Notes: a model not told the origin generated them from the letters alone. A DNA stretch of 64,000 nucleotides from G963708325 sp963708325 (GCA_963708325.1 OY970203.1:2356001-2420000); one strand, 5' to 3'. Positions 25,324 through 35,307 are shown, counted from the first letter of the stretch. Numbers and translations: made by a program.

Positions 25324-26705
25324 GAGGCCGGCTCGGCCGGCAGCGTAAGCCGCAGCGCCGCCCTCGGTCCCGCCCCGTCGACCACCAGCGCCTCGCCTCC
25401 GTGGGCGAGGGCGATCGCCCTCACTATCGCCAGCCCGAGGCCGGCGCCGGCGCCGCTGCGCCCGGGGTCGGCGCGGCTGAAGCGCTCGAAGGCACTGTCC
25501 TCGAAGTCCGGGGCGAATCCGAGTCCCTCGTCGGAGACCTCGATCACCACCGATCCGCCGTCTCGCCGCGCCGAGACCCGCACCTCGCCCTCGCCGTGGC
25601 GCAGCGCGTTGTCGATCAGGTTGCCGAGCGCCTGCTCGACGCGGAAGGGGTCGAGCTCGGCGCGGTCGCCGGGCTGCGCCTCCACGCTGATCTCGCGCCC
25701 GCTCTCGGCGGCGCGGCGGGCGAAGCGGTTGCGCACGCGCTCCAGCAGGGTGCGAAGCTCGACCGTCTCGCGGGCGATCGGCAGCCGGCCCTGGTCGAAG
25801 CGCGCGATCACGAGCAGGTCCTCGGCGAGCAGGGTGAGCCGGTCGATCTCCTCGTTGGCGGAGCGAAGCGCCTGGCGAAGCTCCTCCGGGGAGCGCCCGG
25901 GGGCGTCGGCCAGCTCCAGCTCGGCTCGCAGGATCGCCAGCGGCGTGCGCAGCTCGTGGCTGGCGTCGGAGACGAACACCCGCTCGCGCTCCAGGGAGGC
26001 CTCGATCCGGTCCAGCATCGTGTTCAGGGTCTCGCCGAGGTGGTGGATCTCGTCCTCGGCCCGGGGGAGGGGGAGCCGCTCGCCGCTGCGCTGAAGGGTG
26101 ATCTTCTGCGCGCGACGGCGCATCGCCGCGACGGGCGCCAGCGACCTCCCCGCCAGCAGGTAGCCGAGCCCGGAGGCCAGCAGGATGCACAGCGGGGCCC
26201 CGATCGCAAACGTGCGGACCAGCCCGGAGAGCGTCTCGCGACGGTCGTCGGTCGAGATCCCGGTGACGACGATGAAGCGCCGCCCCGCCGAGCGCGCGGG
26301 GCGGCCCAGCACCCGGGCGGTGCCCTCGACCCCGGGCACGACGCGCTCGAACACCACCTGCCTGCGGCCGGCCTGCCGGACGCGGCCGGCGTCCAGGGCG
26401 GAGTCGCTTCGCGGTCCGAGCGTGCTCGCCACCACGACCCCGCGGTCGGTCAGTATCTGGGAGAAGCCCTCTCGCACCTCGACGCTGGTCACGGGCCCGC
26501 CGGCCAGCGCCGACGGGTTCGCACGGGCGTCGGACACGAGCGTGGCGAGGTCGTGTGCCCGCGCCTCGAGCCCGTCGTCGAGCGTGCCGGTGACGTCGCT
26601 GGAGACGCGCACGTAGATGAACGCCCCGGCCAAGGCCAGCACGAGCAGCATGGCGGCGGCGAAGGCGGCGGCGAGCCTGGCCCGGATGGAGAGCCGGGCG
26701 ATCAT
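25320..26705 (-). CDS. Two-component sensor histidine kinase
   Basis: A 461-residue membrane kinase. TM1 is at about 10-32, an extracytoplasmic sensor at 33-162, TM2 at about 165-186, a HAMP linker at 187-240, and the dimerisation domain carries phospho-acceptor H250 (FVSDASHELRTPLA). The ATPase has N-box NLIDNALRHG (362-371), DEGLGF and GLGLAIVRA. The overall arrangement resembles MprB/CusS. Its ATG overlaps the response-regulator stop, so it is the second gene of a two-gene operon. It probably controls the divergent RND pump operon. The signal is unknown. Confidence 0.94.
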
Positions 26706-27376
26706 CCCTCCGCTCTGAGCCGGTAGCCGCCGCCCCGCACCGTCTCGATGCTCTCGGCGCCGAACGGGCGGTCGACCTTCTGGCGGAGGTAGTGGATGTA
26801 CACGTCCACCACGTTGGACTGGGCGTCGCCGTCGTCGCCCCACACCTGCTCGAGCAGCTGCTCGCGCGACAGCACCTCGCCCGCGTGCCGCATCAGCGCC
26901 TCCAGCAGCGAGAACTCGGTCGCCGAGAGCGCCACCTCCTCGTCCCCGCGCCAGACCTGGTGGGCGGCCGGGTCGAGGCGCAGGTCGCCCGCCTCGAGCA
27001 CGGCCGGGCGCTCGATCGGGCCGCGGCGGCTGAGGGCGCGGATGCGGGCGAGCAGCTCGGCGACCGCGAACGGCTTGGTGACGTAGTCGTCGGCGCCGCT
27101 GTCCAGCCCGGCGACGCGGTCCTCGACGGCATCGCGGGCGGTCAACACCAGCACCGGCGCCCGATTTCCCTCCGCGCGCAGCCGCCGGCAGGTCTCGAAG
27201 CCGTCGATCCCCGGCAGCATGACGTCCAGCAGGATCGCGTCGTAGTCGGTGGAGCCCGCCATGGAAAGGGCGTCCTCGCCGCGCCGGGCGACGTCCGCCG
27301 CCATCCCCTCCTCCCGCAGGGCGCGACCGATCAGGCGCGCCATCTTCGCCTCGTCTTCGACGATCAGGATCCTCAT
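26702..27376 (-). CDS. OmpR-family response regulator
   Basis: A 224-residue protein. The receiver domain has acidic pocket E7-D8, phospho-acceptor D51 (LLDVMLPG) and K in VTKPF. The C-terminal winged helix includes LSATEFSLLEALMRHAGEVL and the VDVYIHYLRQKVD recognition region, ending with ETVRGGGYRL. It is paired with the kinase gene downstream. The 200-bp region separating it from the RND operon carries four TTAGRG hexamers, plausible binding sites for this regulator. Confidence 0.95.
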   Translation of the reverse strand: MRILIVEDEAKMARLIGRALREEGMAADVARRGEDALSMAGSTDYDAILLDVMLPGIDGFETCRRLRAEGNRAPVLVLTARDAVEDRVAGLDSGADDYVTKPFAVAELLARIRALSRRGPIERPAVLEAGDLRLDPAAHQVWRGDEEVALSATEFSLLEALMRHAGEVLSREQLLEQVWGDDGDAQSNVVDVYIHYLRQKVDRPFGAESIETVRGGGYRLRAEG

Positions 27377-27409
27377 CGGCGGAATTTCAAGAAGGGGGAG
27401 GGATCGACC

Positions 27410-27436
27410 TTGACATAACCCCGCGGTCGATATTAG
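27410..27436 (+). promoter_or_regulatory. Candidate promoter TTGACA-N15-TATTAG of the RND operon
   Basis: TTGACA (27410-27415) and TATTAG (27431-27436) are separated by 15 nt. The start codon of the first pump gene is at 27577, so the mRNA would have a leader of about 130 nt. Confidence 0.4.
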
Positions 27437-27466
27437 GGTCGTTAGAGCATTAGAGAGACATTAGAG
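27433..27466. promoter_or_regulatory. Array of four TTAGRG hexamers, likely response-regulator binding sites
   Basis: TTAGGG at 27433, then TTAGAG at 27442, 27450 and 27461, spaced 9, 8 and 11 bp apart. They form an AT-rich tract in the intergenic region between the response regulator and the divergent RND operon. OmpR-type regulators bind tandem direct repeats near a helical turn apart. Confidence 0.5.
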
Positions 27467-27497
27467 GCGGCGATTTTGCCACGGGGTTGCGCCGCCT
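27465..27497 (+). promoter_or_regulatory. Leader stem-loop of the RND operon
   Basis: AGGCGGCG (27465-27472) pairs perfectly with CGCCGCCT (27490-27497) around a 17-nt loop. The rest of the 27377-27576 gap holds no gene. Confidence 0.4.
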
Positions 27498-27576
27498 GAC
27501 GGGCAGAACTTTCACACATGCACACGATCGTCATCTTGTGGGGAGCTGACTGTGGCCATGCCGAAGGGGGGCGGAG

Positions 27577-30500
27577 ATGATCCGCTCCGTAGTCGGCTGG
27601 AGCATGCGGTTCCGCTCGCTGGTCGCGGGCATCGCCGCCGGCATCCTCGTGCTCGGCATCACCCAGTTGCCGAAGGCCTCCACCGACGTGCTGCCGGAGT
27701 TCACGCCCACCTACGTCGAGGTGCAGACCGACGCCCTCGGGCTCTCCTCCCAGGAGGTCGAGCAGCTGATCACGGTGCCGCTGGAGGCCGATCTGCTGGC
27801 CGGCGTTCCCAAGGTCGACACGATCTACTCGCGGTCGCTGACCGGCTTGTCGTCGATCACGCTGGTGTTCGAGCCCGGGACGAGCATCCTCGACGCGCGT
27901 CAGCTGGTCGGCGAGCAGCTCACCCAGGCTCATGCCAACCCGAACGTCGGCCGGCCGCCGACGATGATCCAGCCCCTTTCCTCGGAGAGCCGGGTGCTGA
28001 TGATCGGCCTCGATTCGGCCAACCTCTCTCCGATCGAGCGGTCGGTGCTGGCCCGCTGGGTGATCCGACCGCGCCTGCTCGGCGTGCCCGGCGTCGCCAA
28101 CGTGACGATCTGGGGCGAGCGCGCGCGCCAGCTCCAGGTGGAGGTCGACCCCCGCCACCTGCGCGACGACGGCGTCACCCTCGACCAGATTGTGCGGACG
28201 GCCGGAAACGCCCAGCTGGTCTCGCCGCTGACCTTCCTGGAGGCATCGACGCCGGGGACCGCCGGCTTCATCGACACGCCAAACCAGCGGCTACAGATCC
28301 GGCACATCCTGCCGATCGTCACGGCCCGCAAGCTCGCGCAGGTGCCGCTCGACCAAGAGGAGGGCAGAGCGACGACCGGCCTGCCGCGCCAGCTGGGCGA
28401 CATCGCCGACGTTCACGAGGGGCACCAACCGCTGATCGGCGACGCAGTCGTCGACGGGGGGCCCGGCCCGCTGCTGGTCGTCGAGAAGTTCCCGGGCAGC
28501 AACACCGTGAAGGTGACCCGCGACGTCGAGAAGGCGCTCGACGAGCTGCGCCCGGGCCTCGCCGGGATGAAGATGGATACGTCGATCTTCCGGCCCGCCG
28601 ACTTCGTCGAGCAGGCGATCGACAACCTCACGCTGACGATCGTGATCGGCATGGCCCTGCTGGCGCTGGCGCTGCTCGCGTTTCTGGTCGAATGGCGAGC
28701 CGCCCTGGTCAGCGTGGCGGCGATCCTGACGTCGCTCGTCGCGGCGGCGCTCGTGCTGTACCTGACCGGTGCCACGATCAACGCGCTCAGCCTCGCCGGC
28801 CTGGTGGTGGCGATCGGGGTGGTGGTCGACGACGCCGCCGGCGACAGCGAGCGGATCTGGAGCCGGCTGCGCGGACGAGACCGAGGCGCCGACCGCGAGT
28901 CGGGACTGGCGACGATCCAGGCGGCCTCACTGCAGATGCGCAGCGCGATCGGATACGCGGGCCTGATCACGCTGCTCGCAATCGCGCCGGTGTTCTTCAT
29001 CGAGGGGGTGACTGGCGACTTTTTCGAGCCCCTGGCGCTCGCCTTCACGCTCGCCGTCGTCGCCTCCCTGGTGGTGGCGCTGACCGTGACGCCGGCGCTG
29101 AGCGCCCTGCTGCTGTTCCGTGGCGCGCCCGCGCGGCGCGAGTCGCCGCTGCTGAGCTGGCCAGCGCGCCGCTTCGACGCGGCGCTGTCGCACGTGATCG
29201 AGCGCCCGGTGACTGCGTTCCTGGCGGCGGGCGGTGTCGCGGTGCTTGCAATCGCCCTGTTGCCGGCGCTCAGCGGGCCCTTCATCCCCACGTTCAAGGA
29301 CCGCAGCCTGCTGGTACGGCTCCAGGCGAAGCCCGGCACGTCGCTGCCGGACATGAGGCGGATCGTTATGGCCGCCACCCGCGCCGTCGGCGAGGTCGAC
29401 GGCGTCGAAAGGGTCGGCGCCGAGATCGGACGGGCGGTGGCCGGGGACCAGCTCACCGATGTGAACAGCGGCGAGATCTGGGCAAGAGTGGACTCGGGCG
29501 CCGATTACGGCGCCACCGAGGACGCGATCAGGCGGGTGGTGGCCCGCTATCCGGGGATCGGCAGCGACGTGCTGACCTACGAGAGCCAGCGGATCAGAGA
29601 CGTCGGCTACCTCAACGACAGGGCGAAGACCACCGCCAATACATCGGCCTCCGACATCGACGCCCTCACGGGGGCGAGCGACAAGCCGGTCGTCGTGCGG
29701 GTCTATGGACAGAATCTCGACGTCCTGCGCAAGCAGGCGGAGAAGATCAAGCAGGTTGTCTCCGGGGTCGGCGGCGTCCAGGACCCGCAGGTCGAGGGGC
29801 TCCACTACGAGCCGACGATCGAGATCACGGCCGACCTTGGAAAGTCAGAGCGCTACGACCTGAAGCCGGGGGACGTACGGCGCGCGGGGGCGGAGCTGCT
29901 GCAGGGCATCCAGGTCGGAAGCCTGTTCGAGAAGCAGAAGGTGTTCGACGTGATCGTGCGTGGCACCCCGAACACGCGGCGCAGCATCAGTGACGTCCGC
30001 AATCTGCTGATCGACACCCCGAACGGGGGGCACGTGCGGCTCGGCGACGTCGCCACGGTGCGAATCCGGCCCGCCCCGACCGTGATCAGCCGCGAGGCGA
30101 TCTCGCGCCGGCTGGACGTCACCGCCGACGTCAGCGGACGCGACGCCGGCTCCGTGCTCGACGACATCGAGGCCAAGGTCCGGGACGTCCGCTTCCCGCT
30201 CGAGTACCACGCCGAGGTCCTGCGGGACCCGAGGCAGGCGGGTCCCGGCGGAAGAGCGTGGGTGTTCGCGGTCGCGGCGCTGATCGCGGTCTACCTCCTG
30301 CTTCAGGCGGCGTTCGGCAGCTGGCGGCTCGCCGGCCTGATCCTGCTGACGCTGCCCGCAGCGGTGGCGGGCGGGGTGCTGGCGGCCCTGATAGCGGGCG
30401 GCACGTTCTCGCTCGGATCCCTGATCGGGCTGCTGGCGGTGCTCGGCATCGCCGTGCGCAGCGAGGTCGTGATGGCCCGCAGAATTCGCCTCGACGTTGA

Positions 30501-30789
30501 CAACGGAGAGGCATTCGGCCCCGAGCTGATCCGGCGCGGTGCGCGGGAGCGGCTGGCGCCGGTGCTGACGACCGCGCTGGCGGTCGCCGTCGCCCTGGTC
30601 CCCTTCGTGGTCGCCGGCAGCGAGGCGGGGCTGGAGATCGTGCACCCGCTCGCGGTCGTCGTGCTCGGCGGGCTGGTCACCTCGACATTGGTGACCCTGC
30701 TCGTCGTCCCGGCGATCTACCTGCGGTTCGGATCGAGATCCGCACACGCGGAGGGTCCCCCGTCCGTCGACAACCCGGCCCCGAGCTGA
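27577..30789 (+). CDS. RND transporter, CusA/CzcA (heavy-metal efflux) family, divergent paralogue
   Basis: A 1,070-residue protein with the RND layout: TM1 at about 10-28, a large extracytoplasmic loop, TM2-6 around 350-520, a second loop, TM7 at about 545-565 and TM8-12 in the last 200 residues. The N-terminal 'TDVLPEFTPTYVEVQTDALG' and the PADFVEQAIDNL region place it in the HME (CusA/CzcA) branch. TM4 keeps DD at 418/419 but has AAGDSERIW where relatives have AIVDVENIW. The late motif reads GIAVRSEVVMARR rather than the usual G(I/V)AxRNG. It is the first gene of an operon, with a GGGGGCGGAG Shine-Dalgarno. The substrate could be metal, lipid or another molecule. Confidence 0.93.
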   Translation: MIRSVVGWSMRFRSLVAGIAAGILVLGITQLPKASTDVLPEFTPTYVEVQTDALGLSSQEVEQLITVPLEADLLAGVPKVDTIYSRSLTGLSSITLVFEPGTSILDARQLVGEQLTQAHANPNVGRPPTMIQPLSSESRVLMIGLDSANLSPIERSVLARWVIRPRLLGVPGVANVTIWGERARQLQVEVDPRHLRDDGVTLDQIVRTAGNAQLVSPLTFLEASTPGTAGFIDTPNQRLQIRHILPIVTARKLAQVPLDQEEGRATTGLPRQLGDIADVHEGHQPLIGDAVVDGGPGPLLVVEKFPGSNTVKVTRDVEKALDELRPGLAGMKMDTSIFRPADFVEQAIDNLTLTIVIGMALLALALLAFLVEWRAALVSVAAILTSLVAAALVLYLTGATINALSLAGLVVAIGVVVDDAAGDSERIWSRLRGRDRGADRESGLATIQAASLQMRSAIGYAGLITLLAIAPVFFIEGVTGDFFEPLALAFTLAVVASLVVALTVTPALSALLLFRGAPARRESPLLSWPARRFDAALSHVIERPVTAFLAAGGVAVLAIALLPALSGPFIPTFKDRSLLVRLQAKPGTSLPDMRRIVMAATRAVGEVDGVERVGAEIGRAVAGDQLTDVNSGEIWARVDSGADYGATEDAIRRVVARYPGIGSDVLTYESQRIRDVGYLNDRAKTTANTSASDIDALTGASDKPVVVRVYGQNLDVLRKQAEKIKQVVSGVGGVQDPQVEGLHYEPTIEITADLGKSERYDLKPGDVRRAGAELLQGIQVGSLFEKQKVFDVIVRGTPNTRRSISDVRNLLIDTPNGGHVRLGDVATVRIRPAPTVISREAISRRLDVTADVSGRDAGSVLDDIEAKVRDVRFPLEYHAEVLRDPRQAGPGGRAWVFAVAALIAVYLLLQAAFGSWRLAGLILLTLPAAVAGGVLAALIAGGTFSLGSLIGLLAVLGIAVRSEVVMARRIRLDVDNGEAFGPELIRRGARERLAPVLTTALAVAVALVPFVVAGSEAGLEIVHPLAVVVLGGLVTSTLVTLLVVPAIYLRFGSRSAHAEGPPSVDNPAPS

Positions 30790-30809
30790 CCCATGCACAG
30801 GAGGAAGCG

Positions 30810-31247
30810 GTGAAGCACAGAAATCGATCCCTGATCGCCGTCGCGGTCGTCGCCGTGCTCGCGCTCTCGGCCTGCAAGAGCTCGACAGTGGAGGAGCCGA
30901 CCGAGCCCGCCGAGGTGATCGCGGTGAAGGGCTCCGACCTCTCCCGGGTGAAGCTCACCGAGGAGGGCGTCTCCCTGCTCGGGATCCGCACGGAGCCGGT
31001 TCGCCGATCGGCCCACCACAGCCCGGCCGGCACCGAGATCCCCTACGCCGCCCTCATCTACGCCCCCAACGGGCAGACCTACGTCTTCACCGAGGTCAAC
31101 TCCCGCACGTTCGTGCGGCACAGCATCGAGGTCCACTCGATCAACGGCCACACGGCGATCCTGTCCGCGGGCCCCCCCGCGGGCACCAGGGTAGTGACCG
31201 TGGGAGCGTCGGAGCTGTACGGCGCCGAGACCGGGGTGGAGGAGTGA
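30810..31247 (+). CDS. Truncated periplasmic-adaptor-like lipoprotein
   Basis: A 145-residue protein starting at GTG 30810 behind AGGAGG. A lipoprotein signal (residues 1-21, lipobox LSAC, lipidation at C22) is followed by a region matching only the membrane-proximal part of CusB/CzcB-type adaptors: PYAALIYAPNGQTYVFTEVN and TFVRHSIEV, ending GTRVVTVGASELYGAETG. The lipoyl and alpha-hairpin domains that reach an outer-membrane channel are absent. This is sensible in a cell without an outer membrane. It is placed between the two pump genes. Confidence 0.82.
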   Translation: MKHRNRSLIAVAVVAVLALSACKSSTVEEPTEPAEVIAVKGSDLSRVKLTEEGVSLLGIRTEPVRRSAHHSPAGTEIPYAALIYAPNGQTYVFTEVNSRTFVRHSIEVHSINGHTAILSAGPPAGTRVVTVGASELYGAETGVEE

Positions 31248-31274
31248 TCGCGCCGCGGCGCGCGTGAGGGACCG

Positions 31275-34200
31275 ATGCGCTGGATCGTCGGCTCCAGCCT
31301 GAAGTTCCGCTTCCTGGTCGTGCTGGCCGCGGCAGGGATGATGGCCTACGGAATCGCCCAGATCTCCAAGATGCCGGTGGACGTCTTCCCCGAGTTCGCG
31401 CCACCCCGCGTCGAGGTCCAGACCCTGACGCTGGGGCTCTCGGCGGCCGAGACCGAGGAACTGGTCACCGTCCCGCTGGAGCAGACGCTCACCGGCGTCA
31501 AGGGGGTGCACGAGGTCCGCTCCACGTCGGTGCCGCAGCTCTCCTCGATCCAGCTGATCTTCGACCAGAACACGAACCTGCTCGACGACCGCCAGCTCGT
31601 CGCGGAGCGGCTCGCCGAGGTGACCGCACAGCTGCCCACGTGGGCGGCGCCGCCGGTGATGCGGCCGCCGCTGTCGGCAACGGCCCGGATCATGAAGATC
31701 GGGATCACCTCGAAGCGGGTGTCGCCGATCCGGCTGTCGACGGTCGCCTACTGGAAGATCCGCACGCGACTGCTGCGGGTGCCGGGGGTCGCCAACGTCG
31801 CGATCTGGGGCGAGCGGCTCCAGCAGGACCACGTCCGCGTCAACCCGAGGACGCTGGCCGAGAACCACATCTCGCTGAACCACGTCATGGACGCGACCGG
31901 GGACTCGCTCGACGCGGGCCTGCTGAAGTACACGGAGGGAGCCTTCATCGGCACGGGAGGGTTCGTCGACACTCCCAACCAGAGGCTGGCGATCAGCCAC
32001 CGGATGCCGGTGACGGGCCCGAAGCAGCTGGCGCGTGTGCCGGTGGCGAGGCGGGACGGACGCGTGCTTCGCCTCGGCGACCTGGGCGACGTCGTCCAGG
32101 GACACCAGCCGCTGCACGGAGACGCCGTGGTCAACGGCGGCCCCGGCCTCCTGCTCGTCGTGGAGAAGTTCCCGGGGACGAACACGCTCGAGGTCACCAA
32201 CGGGGTCGAGAAGGCGCTGGACGACATGCGCCCCGGCCTGCGCGGCATTCGAATCGATCCGACGATCTTCCGCCCCGCCGACTTCATCAACACCGCGATC
32301 GACAACCTCACGACGGCCCTGTTGATCGGCTCCTTCCTGGTGGTCCTCGTCCTGGTCGGCTTCCTGTTCGAATGGCGCACCGCGCTGATCAGCCTGCTGG
32401 CGATCCCGCTGTCGCTGATGATGGCCCTGCTCATCCTCTACTGGACCGGGTCGTCGATAAACGTGATGATCCTGGCCGGGCTGGCGATCTCGGTCGGCGT
32501 CGTGGTCGACGACGCGATCATCGACGTCGAGAACATCTGGCGACGATTGCGCCAGCGCGCCGGCGAGGGCGGCATCCGGGCCGTGCCGGGGATCATCCTC
32601 GAGGCCTCGCTCGAGGTGCGGACGGCGATCCTCTACGCGACGCTGATAAACGTCGTCGCGGTAGTCCCGATCTTCTTCCTGCACAGCGTCACCGGGGCGT
32701 TCTTCCAGCCGCTGGCCCTGGCCTACGCGCTCGCGCTGCTGGCCTCGATGGCGGTCGCGCTGACGGTGACGCCGGCGCTCTGCCTGATCCTGCTCCCCCG
32801 CACGAACCTCGAGCGGGGCGACGCGCCGCTGGTCCGCTGGCTGAAGCGGGGCTACGAGGCGGTTCTGGCCCGGATCCTCTTCCGGCCCCACGCGGCCTAC
32901 GCCACCGTCGGGGTGACCGCCCTGCTCGGCCTGGCGGCGCTCTCCCAGACCGGGGAGGAGCTGTTCCCGGCGTTCAAGGAGCGCGACTTCCTGATGCACT
33001 GGATCTCCAAACCCGATACCTCGGCCCCGGAGGAGTCGCGGATCGTCACCCAGGCCAGCGACCGTCTCCGCGAGATCCCGGGCGTGCGCAACTTCGGCTC
33101 GCACATAGGCCAGGCATTCCTCGCCGAGGAGGTGGCGGGCGTCAACTTCGGCGAGAACTGGATCAGCGTCGACCCAAATGCCGACTACGACAAGACGGTA
33201 TCCAGGATCAGGGAGGTGGTGAACAGCTACCCCGGACTGTTCCACGACCTGCAGACGTACCTGAGGGAGCGAATCGACGAGGTGCTGGTGGGGGAAAGCG
33301 AGCCGATCATCATCCGCATCTTCGGAGACAACCTGAGGACACTGCGGCGCGAGGCGCATCACGTGCGCAACAAGCTCGACGAGGTGAAGGGGCTCGACGA
33401 CCTCCACGTCGAGCTCCAGGTCGACAACCCCGAGATCCAGGTGAAGGTGAGGCTGGGCGCCGCCCGGCGCTACGGGGTCAAGCCGGGCGACGTCCGCCGC
33501 GACGCGGCCGCGCTCGTCGAGAGCGAGGAGGTGGGCGACATCTTTCACGGCGGGCGCGCCTTCGACGTGCACGTCTGGAGCACGCCGGCGACCCGTCGTA
33601 ACGTCGAGGACATTCGCGCCCTGCCGATCGACACGCCGGCCAGCGGCCAGGTGAGGCTCGACAAGGTGGCCGACGTCCAGATCAAGCCCACCCCCAACGT
33701 GATCAAGCGCGAGCAGGGCTCGCGCCGGATCGACGTCGCCGCCACCCCCAGGGGGCGGGATCTCGGCTCCCTCGTCGACGAGATCAACGACACCCTCGAC
33801 GCGCTCGACTTCCCGCGCGGCTACCACGCCGAGCTGCTCGGTGAGGCACCGGAGCGCCAGGCGGCACAGAACCGGACGCTGATCTTCGGGATCGCGGCCG
33901 CGGTGGCGATCCTGCTCCTCCTCCAGGCCGCGTTCTCGGCCTGGCGGCTGACGATCATGGCCTTCCTCACCCTGCCGACCGCTCTGGTCGGCGGGATCAT
34001 CGCCGCCTACCTGGCCGGTGGGATCATCTCGCTCGGCTCCCTGGTCGGCTTCCTGACGGTGCTGGGGATCGCCGCGCGGAACGGGATCATGCTGATCAGC
34101 CACTACCAGCACCTGGAGCGCCACGAGGAAGAGGAGTTCGGGCCCGCCCTCGTCCTGCGCGGCGCCAAGGAGCGCCTGTCGCCGATCCTGATGACCGCCC

Positions 34201-34442
34201 TGGCGGCCGCCCTCGCGCTGATGCCCCTGGTCGCTTTCGGCACAAGGCCCGGCCACGAGATCGAGCACCCGATGGCGGTGGTGATCGTCGGCGGCCTCGT
34301 CACCTCGACCCTGCTCAACCTGCTGATCGTGCCCGCCCTCTACCTGCGCTTCGGCGGCGGCCAGAACCTGCGCGCACGTCACGACTTCGTCCCGCCCCCG
34401 CCGGATCCGATCGGCGAGGAAGGTGGGAGGAACGATGCGTAG
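31275..34442 (+). CDS. RND transporter, CusA/CzcA (heavy-metal efflux) family
   Basis: A 1,055-residue HME-RND pump. N-terminal features are KMPVDVFPEFAPPRVEVQTL and the PADFINTAIDNL segment before TM2. TM4 has VVVDDAIIDVENIWRRLR with DD at 412/413, the canonical proton-relay region. The C-terminal motif GIAARNGIMLISHYQHLE is family-typical. It is about the same length as the upstream pump but clearly more canonical. In proteobacteria CusA/CzcA export Cu/Ag or Co/Zn/Cd. The two paralogues plus the mini-adaptor could assemble as a heteromer. Its stop overlaps the next gene. Confidence 0.94.
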   Translation: MRWIVGSSLKFRFLVVLAAAGMMAYGIAQISKMPVDVFPEFAPPRVEVQTLTLGLSAAETEELVTVPLEQTLTGVKGVHEVRSTSVPQLSSIQLIFDQNTNLLDDRQLVAERLAEVTAQLPTWAAPPVMRPPLSATARIMKIGITSKRVSPIRLSTVAYWKIRTRLLRVPGVANVAIWGERLQQDHVRVNPRTLAENHISLNHVMDATGDSLDAGLLKYTEGAFIGTGGFVDTPNQRLAISHRMPVTGPKQLARVPVARRDGRVLRLGDLGDVVQGHQPLHGDAVVNGGPGLLLVVEKFPGTNTLEVTNGVEKALDDMRPGLRGIRIDPTIFRPADFINTAIDNLTTALLIGSFLVVLVLVGFLFEWRTALISLLAIPLSLMMALLILYWTGSSINVMILAGLAISVGVVVDDAIIDVENIWRRLRQRAGEGGIRAVPGIILEASLEVRTAILYATLINVVAVVPIFFLHSVTGAFFQPLALAYALALLASMAVALTVTPALCLILLPRTNLERGDAPLVRWLKRGYEAVLARILFRPHAAYATVGVTALLGLAALSQTGEELFPAFKERDFLMHWISKPDTSAPEESRIVTQASDRLREIPGVRNFGSHIGQAFLAEEVAGVNFGENWISVDPNADYDKTVSRIREVVNSYPGLFHDLQTYLRERIDEVLVGESEPIIIRIFGDNLRTLRREAHHVRNKLDEVKGLDDLHVELQVDNPEIQVKVRLGAARRYGVKPGDVRRDAAALVESEEVGDIFHGGRAFDVHVWSTPATRRNVEDIRALPIDTPASGQVRLDKVADVQIKPTPNVIKREQGSRRIDVAATPRGRDLGSLVDEINDTLDALDFPRGYHAELLGEAPERQAAQNRTLIFGIAAAVAILLLLQAAFSAWRLTIMAFLTLPTALVGGIIAAYLAGGIISLGSLVGFLTVLGIAARNGIMLISHYQHLERHEEEEFGPALVLRGAKERLSPILMTALAAALALMPLVAFGTRPGHEIEHPMAVVIVGGLVTSTLLNLLIVPALYLRFGGGQNLRARHDFVPPPPDPIGEEGGRNDA

Positions 34443-35301
34443 GGTCCGCCTCGCCCTCGCCGCCGCCGCAGCGCTCTCGGCGCTCTCGGCGTCCGCGTGC
34501 GGCGGAGGCGGCGGCGACTCCGGTGGGGCGCCGTTCCCGGTCAACTTCGACCGCGCGGACTTCGATTCGCGCTCCGCCGACATCGACAACCGCTGGTCGC
34601 CGCTGAAGGTCGGCACCGAGTCGGTGCTCACCGGCCGCGCCTTCGACGGCGCCGACCGGATCGACCGGCGGGTGGTCTCGGTCATCACCGACCAGACCAA
34701 GGAGGTCGCTGGCGTGCGCAGCCGGATCGAGTGGGACCGCGACTACAACGACGGGGTCCTCGGCGAGTCCGAGCTTGCCTTCTTCGCCCAGGACAAGGCG
34801 GGAAACGTCTGGCACCTCGGCGAGTACGTCGAGGCCTACGACGAGGAGGGGGTCCTGGACGGCGCCCAGGCCTGGCTGGTCGGCTACCTGAAGGGCGCCA
34901 AGGCCGGGATCGAGATGCGGGGCAAGCCGCGGCCGGGGACCCCGCCCTATGCGGAGGGCTTCGCCCCCGCTCCCTTCTCCTGGAACGACCACGCGCGCGT
35001 CCTGCGCACGGGGGCGAGGACGTGCGTCCCGGTGCGCTGCTACCGCGACGTGGTGATCACCAAGGAGTTCGAGCCCGCCAAGCCCGGCGCCTTCCAGACC
35101 AAGTACTACGCGCTCGGCCTCGGCAACGTGCGGGTCGGCTGGGGAGGGCCCAACGAGGAGGAGAAGGAGACCCTGGCGCTCACGAGGCTCGATCGACTCG
35201 ACTCCGCGGCGATGGCCAGGGCTCGCGCCGAGGCGCGCCGGATGGAGGCCCGCGCCTACGTCTACGGCCGCACGCCGCCGATGACGACGTCGTCCCGCTG
35301 A
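34435..35301 (+). CDS. Lipoprotein of an uncharacterised family, RND-linked paralogue
   Basis: A 288-residue protein overlapping the pump gene by 8 bp. Signal peptide 1-21 with lipidation at C22 (LSASAC), then a Gly-rich linker. The conserved body reads NRWSPLKVGTESVL, VSVITDQTKEVAGVRS, FFAQDKAGNVWHLGEYVEAY, MRGKPRPGTPPY, a Cys pair in TCVPVRCY, and KYYALGLGNVR. The same blocks occur in the lipoprotein at 39809-40780. They match a widespread secreted family of unknown function. Probably a surface partner of the pumps. Confidence 0.85.
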   Translation: MRRVRLALAAAAALSALSASACGGGGGDSGGAPFPVNFDRADFDSRSADIDNRWSPLKVGTESVLTGRAFDGADRIDRRVVSVITDQTKEVAGVRSRIEWDRDYNDGVLGESELAFFAQDKAGNVWHLGEYVEAYDEEGVLDGAQAWLVGYLKGAKAGIEMRGKPRPGTPPYAEGFAPAPFSWNDHARVLRTGARTCVPVRCYRDVVITKEFEPAKPGAFQTKYYALGLGNVRVGWGGPNEEEKETLALTRLDRLDSAAMARARAEARRMEARAYVYGRTPPMTTSSR

Positions 35302-35307
35302 GCCGCG

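Noticed and set aside
27552..29993. An 813-codon frame overlapping the first RND gene on the same strand
   Set aside because: Arg/Pro/Gly-rich out-of-frame translation of the pump; no independent start signal or domain.
30717..34700. A 1,327-codon open frame on the minus strand across the mini-adaptor and second RND gene
   Set aside because: Its translation is low-complexity (R/D/G/Q-rich) with no domain, while the plus strand shows complete RND proteins. It is an artefact of GC-rich third positions.
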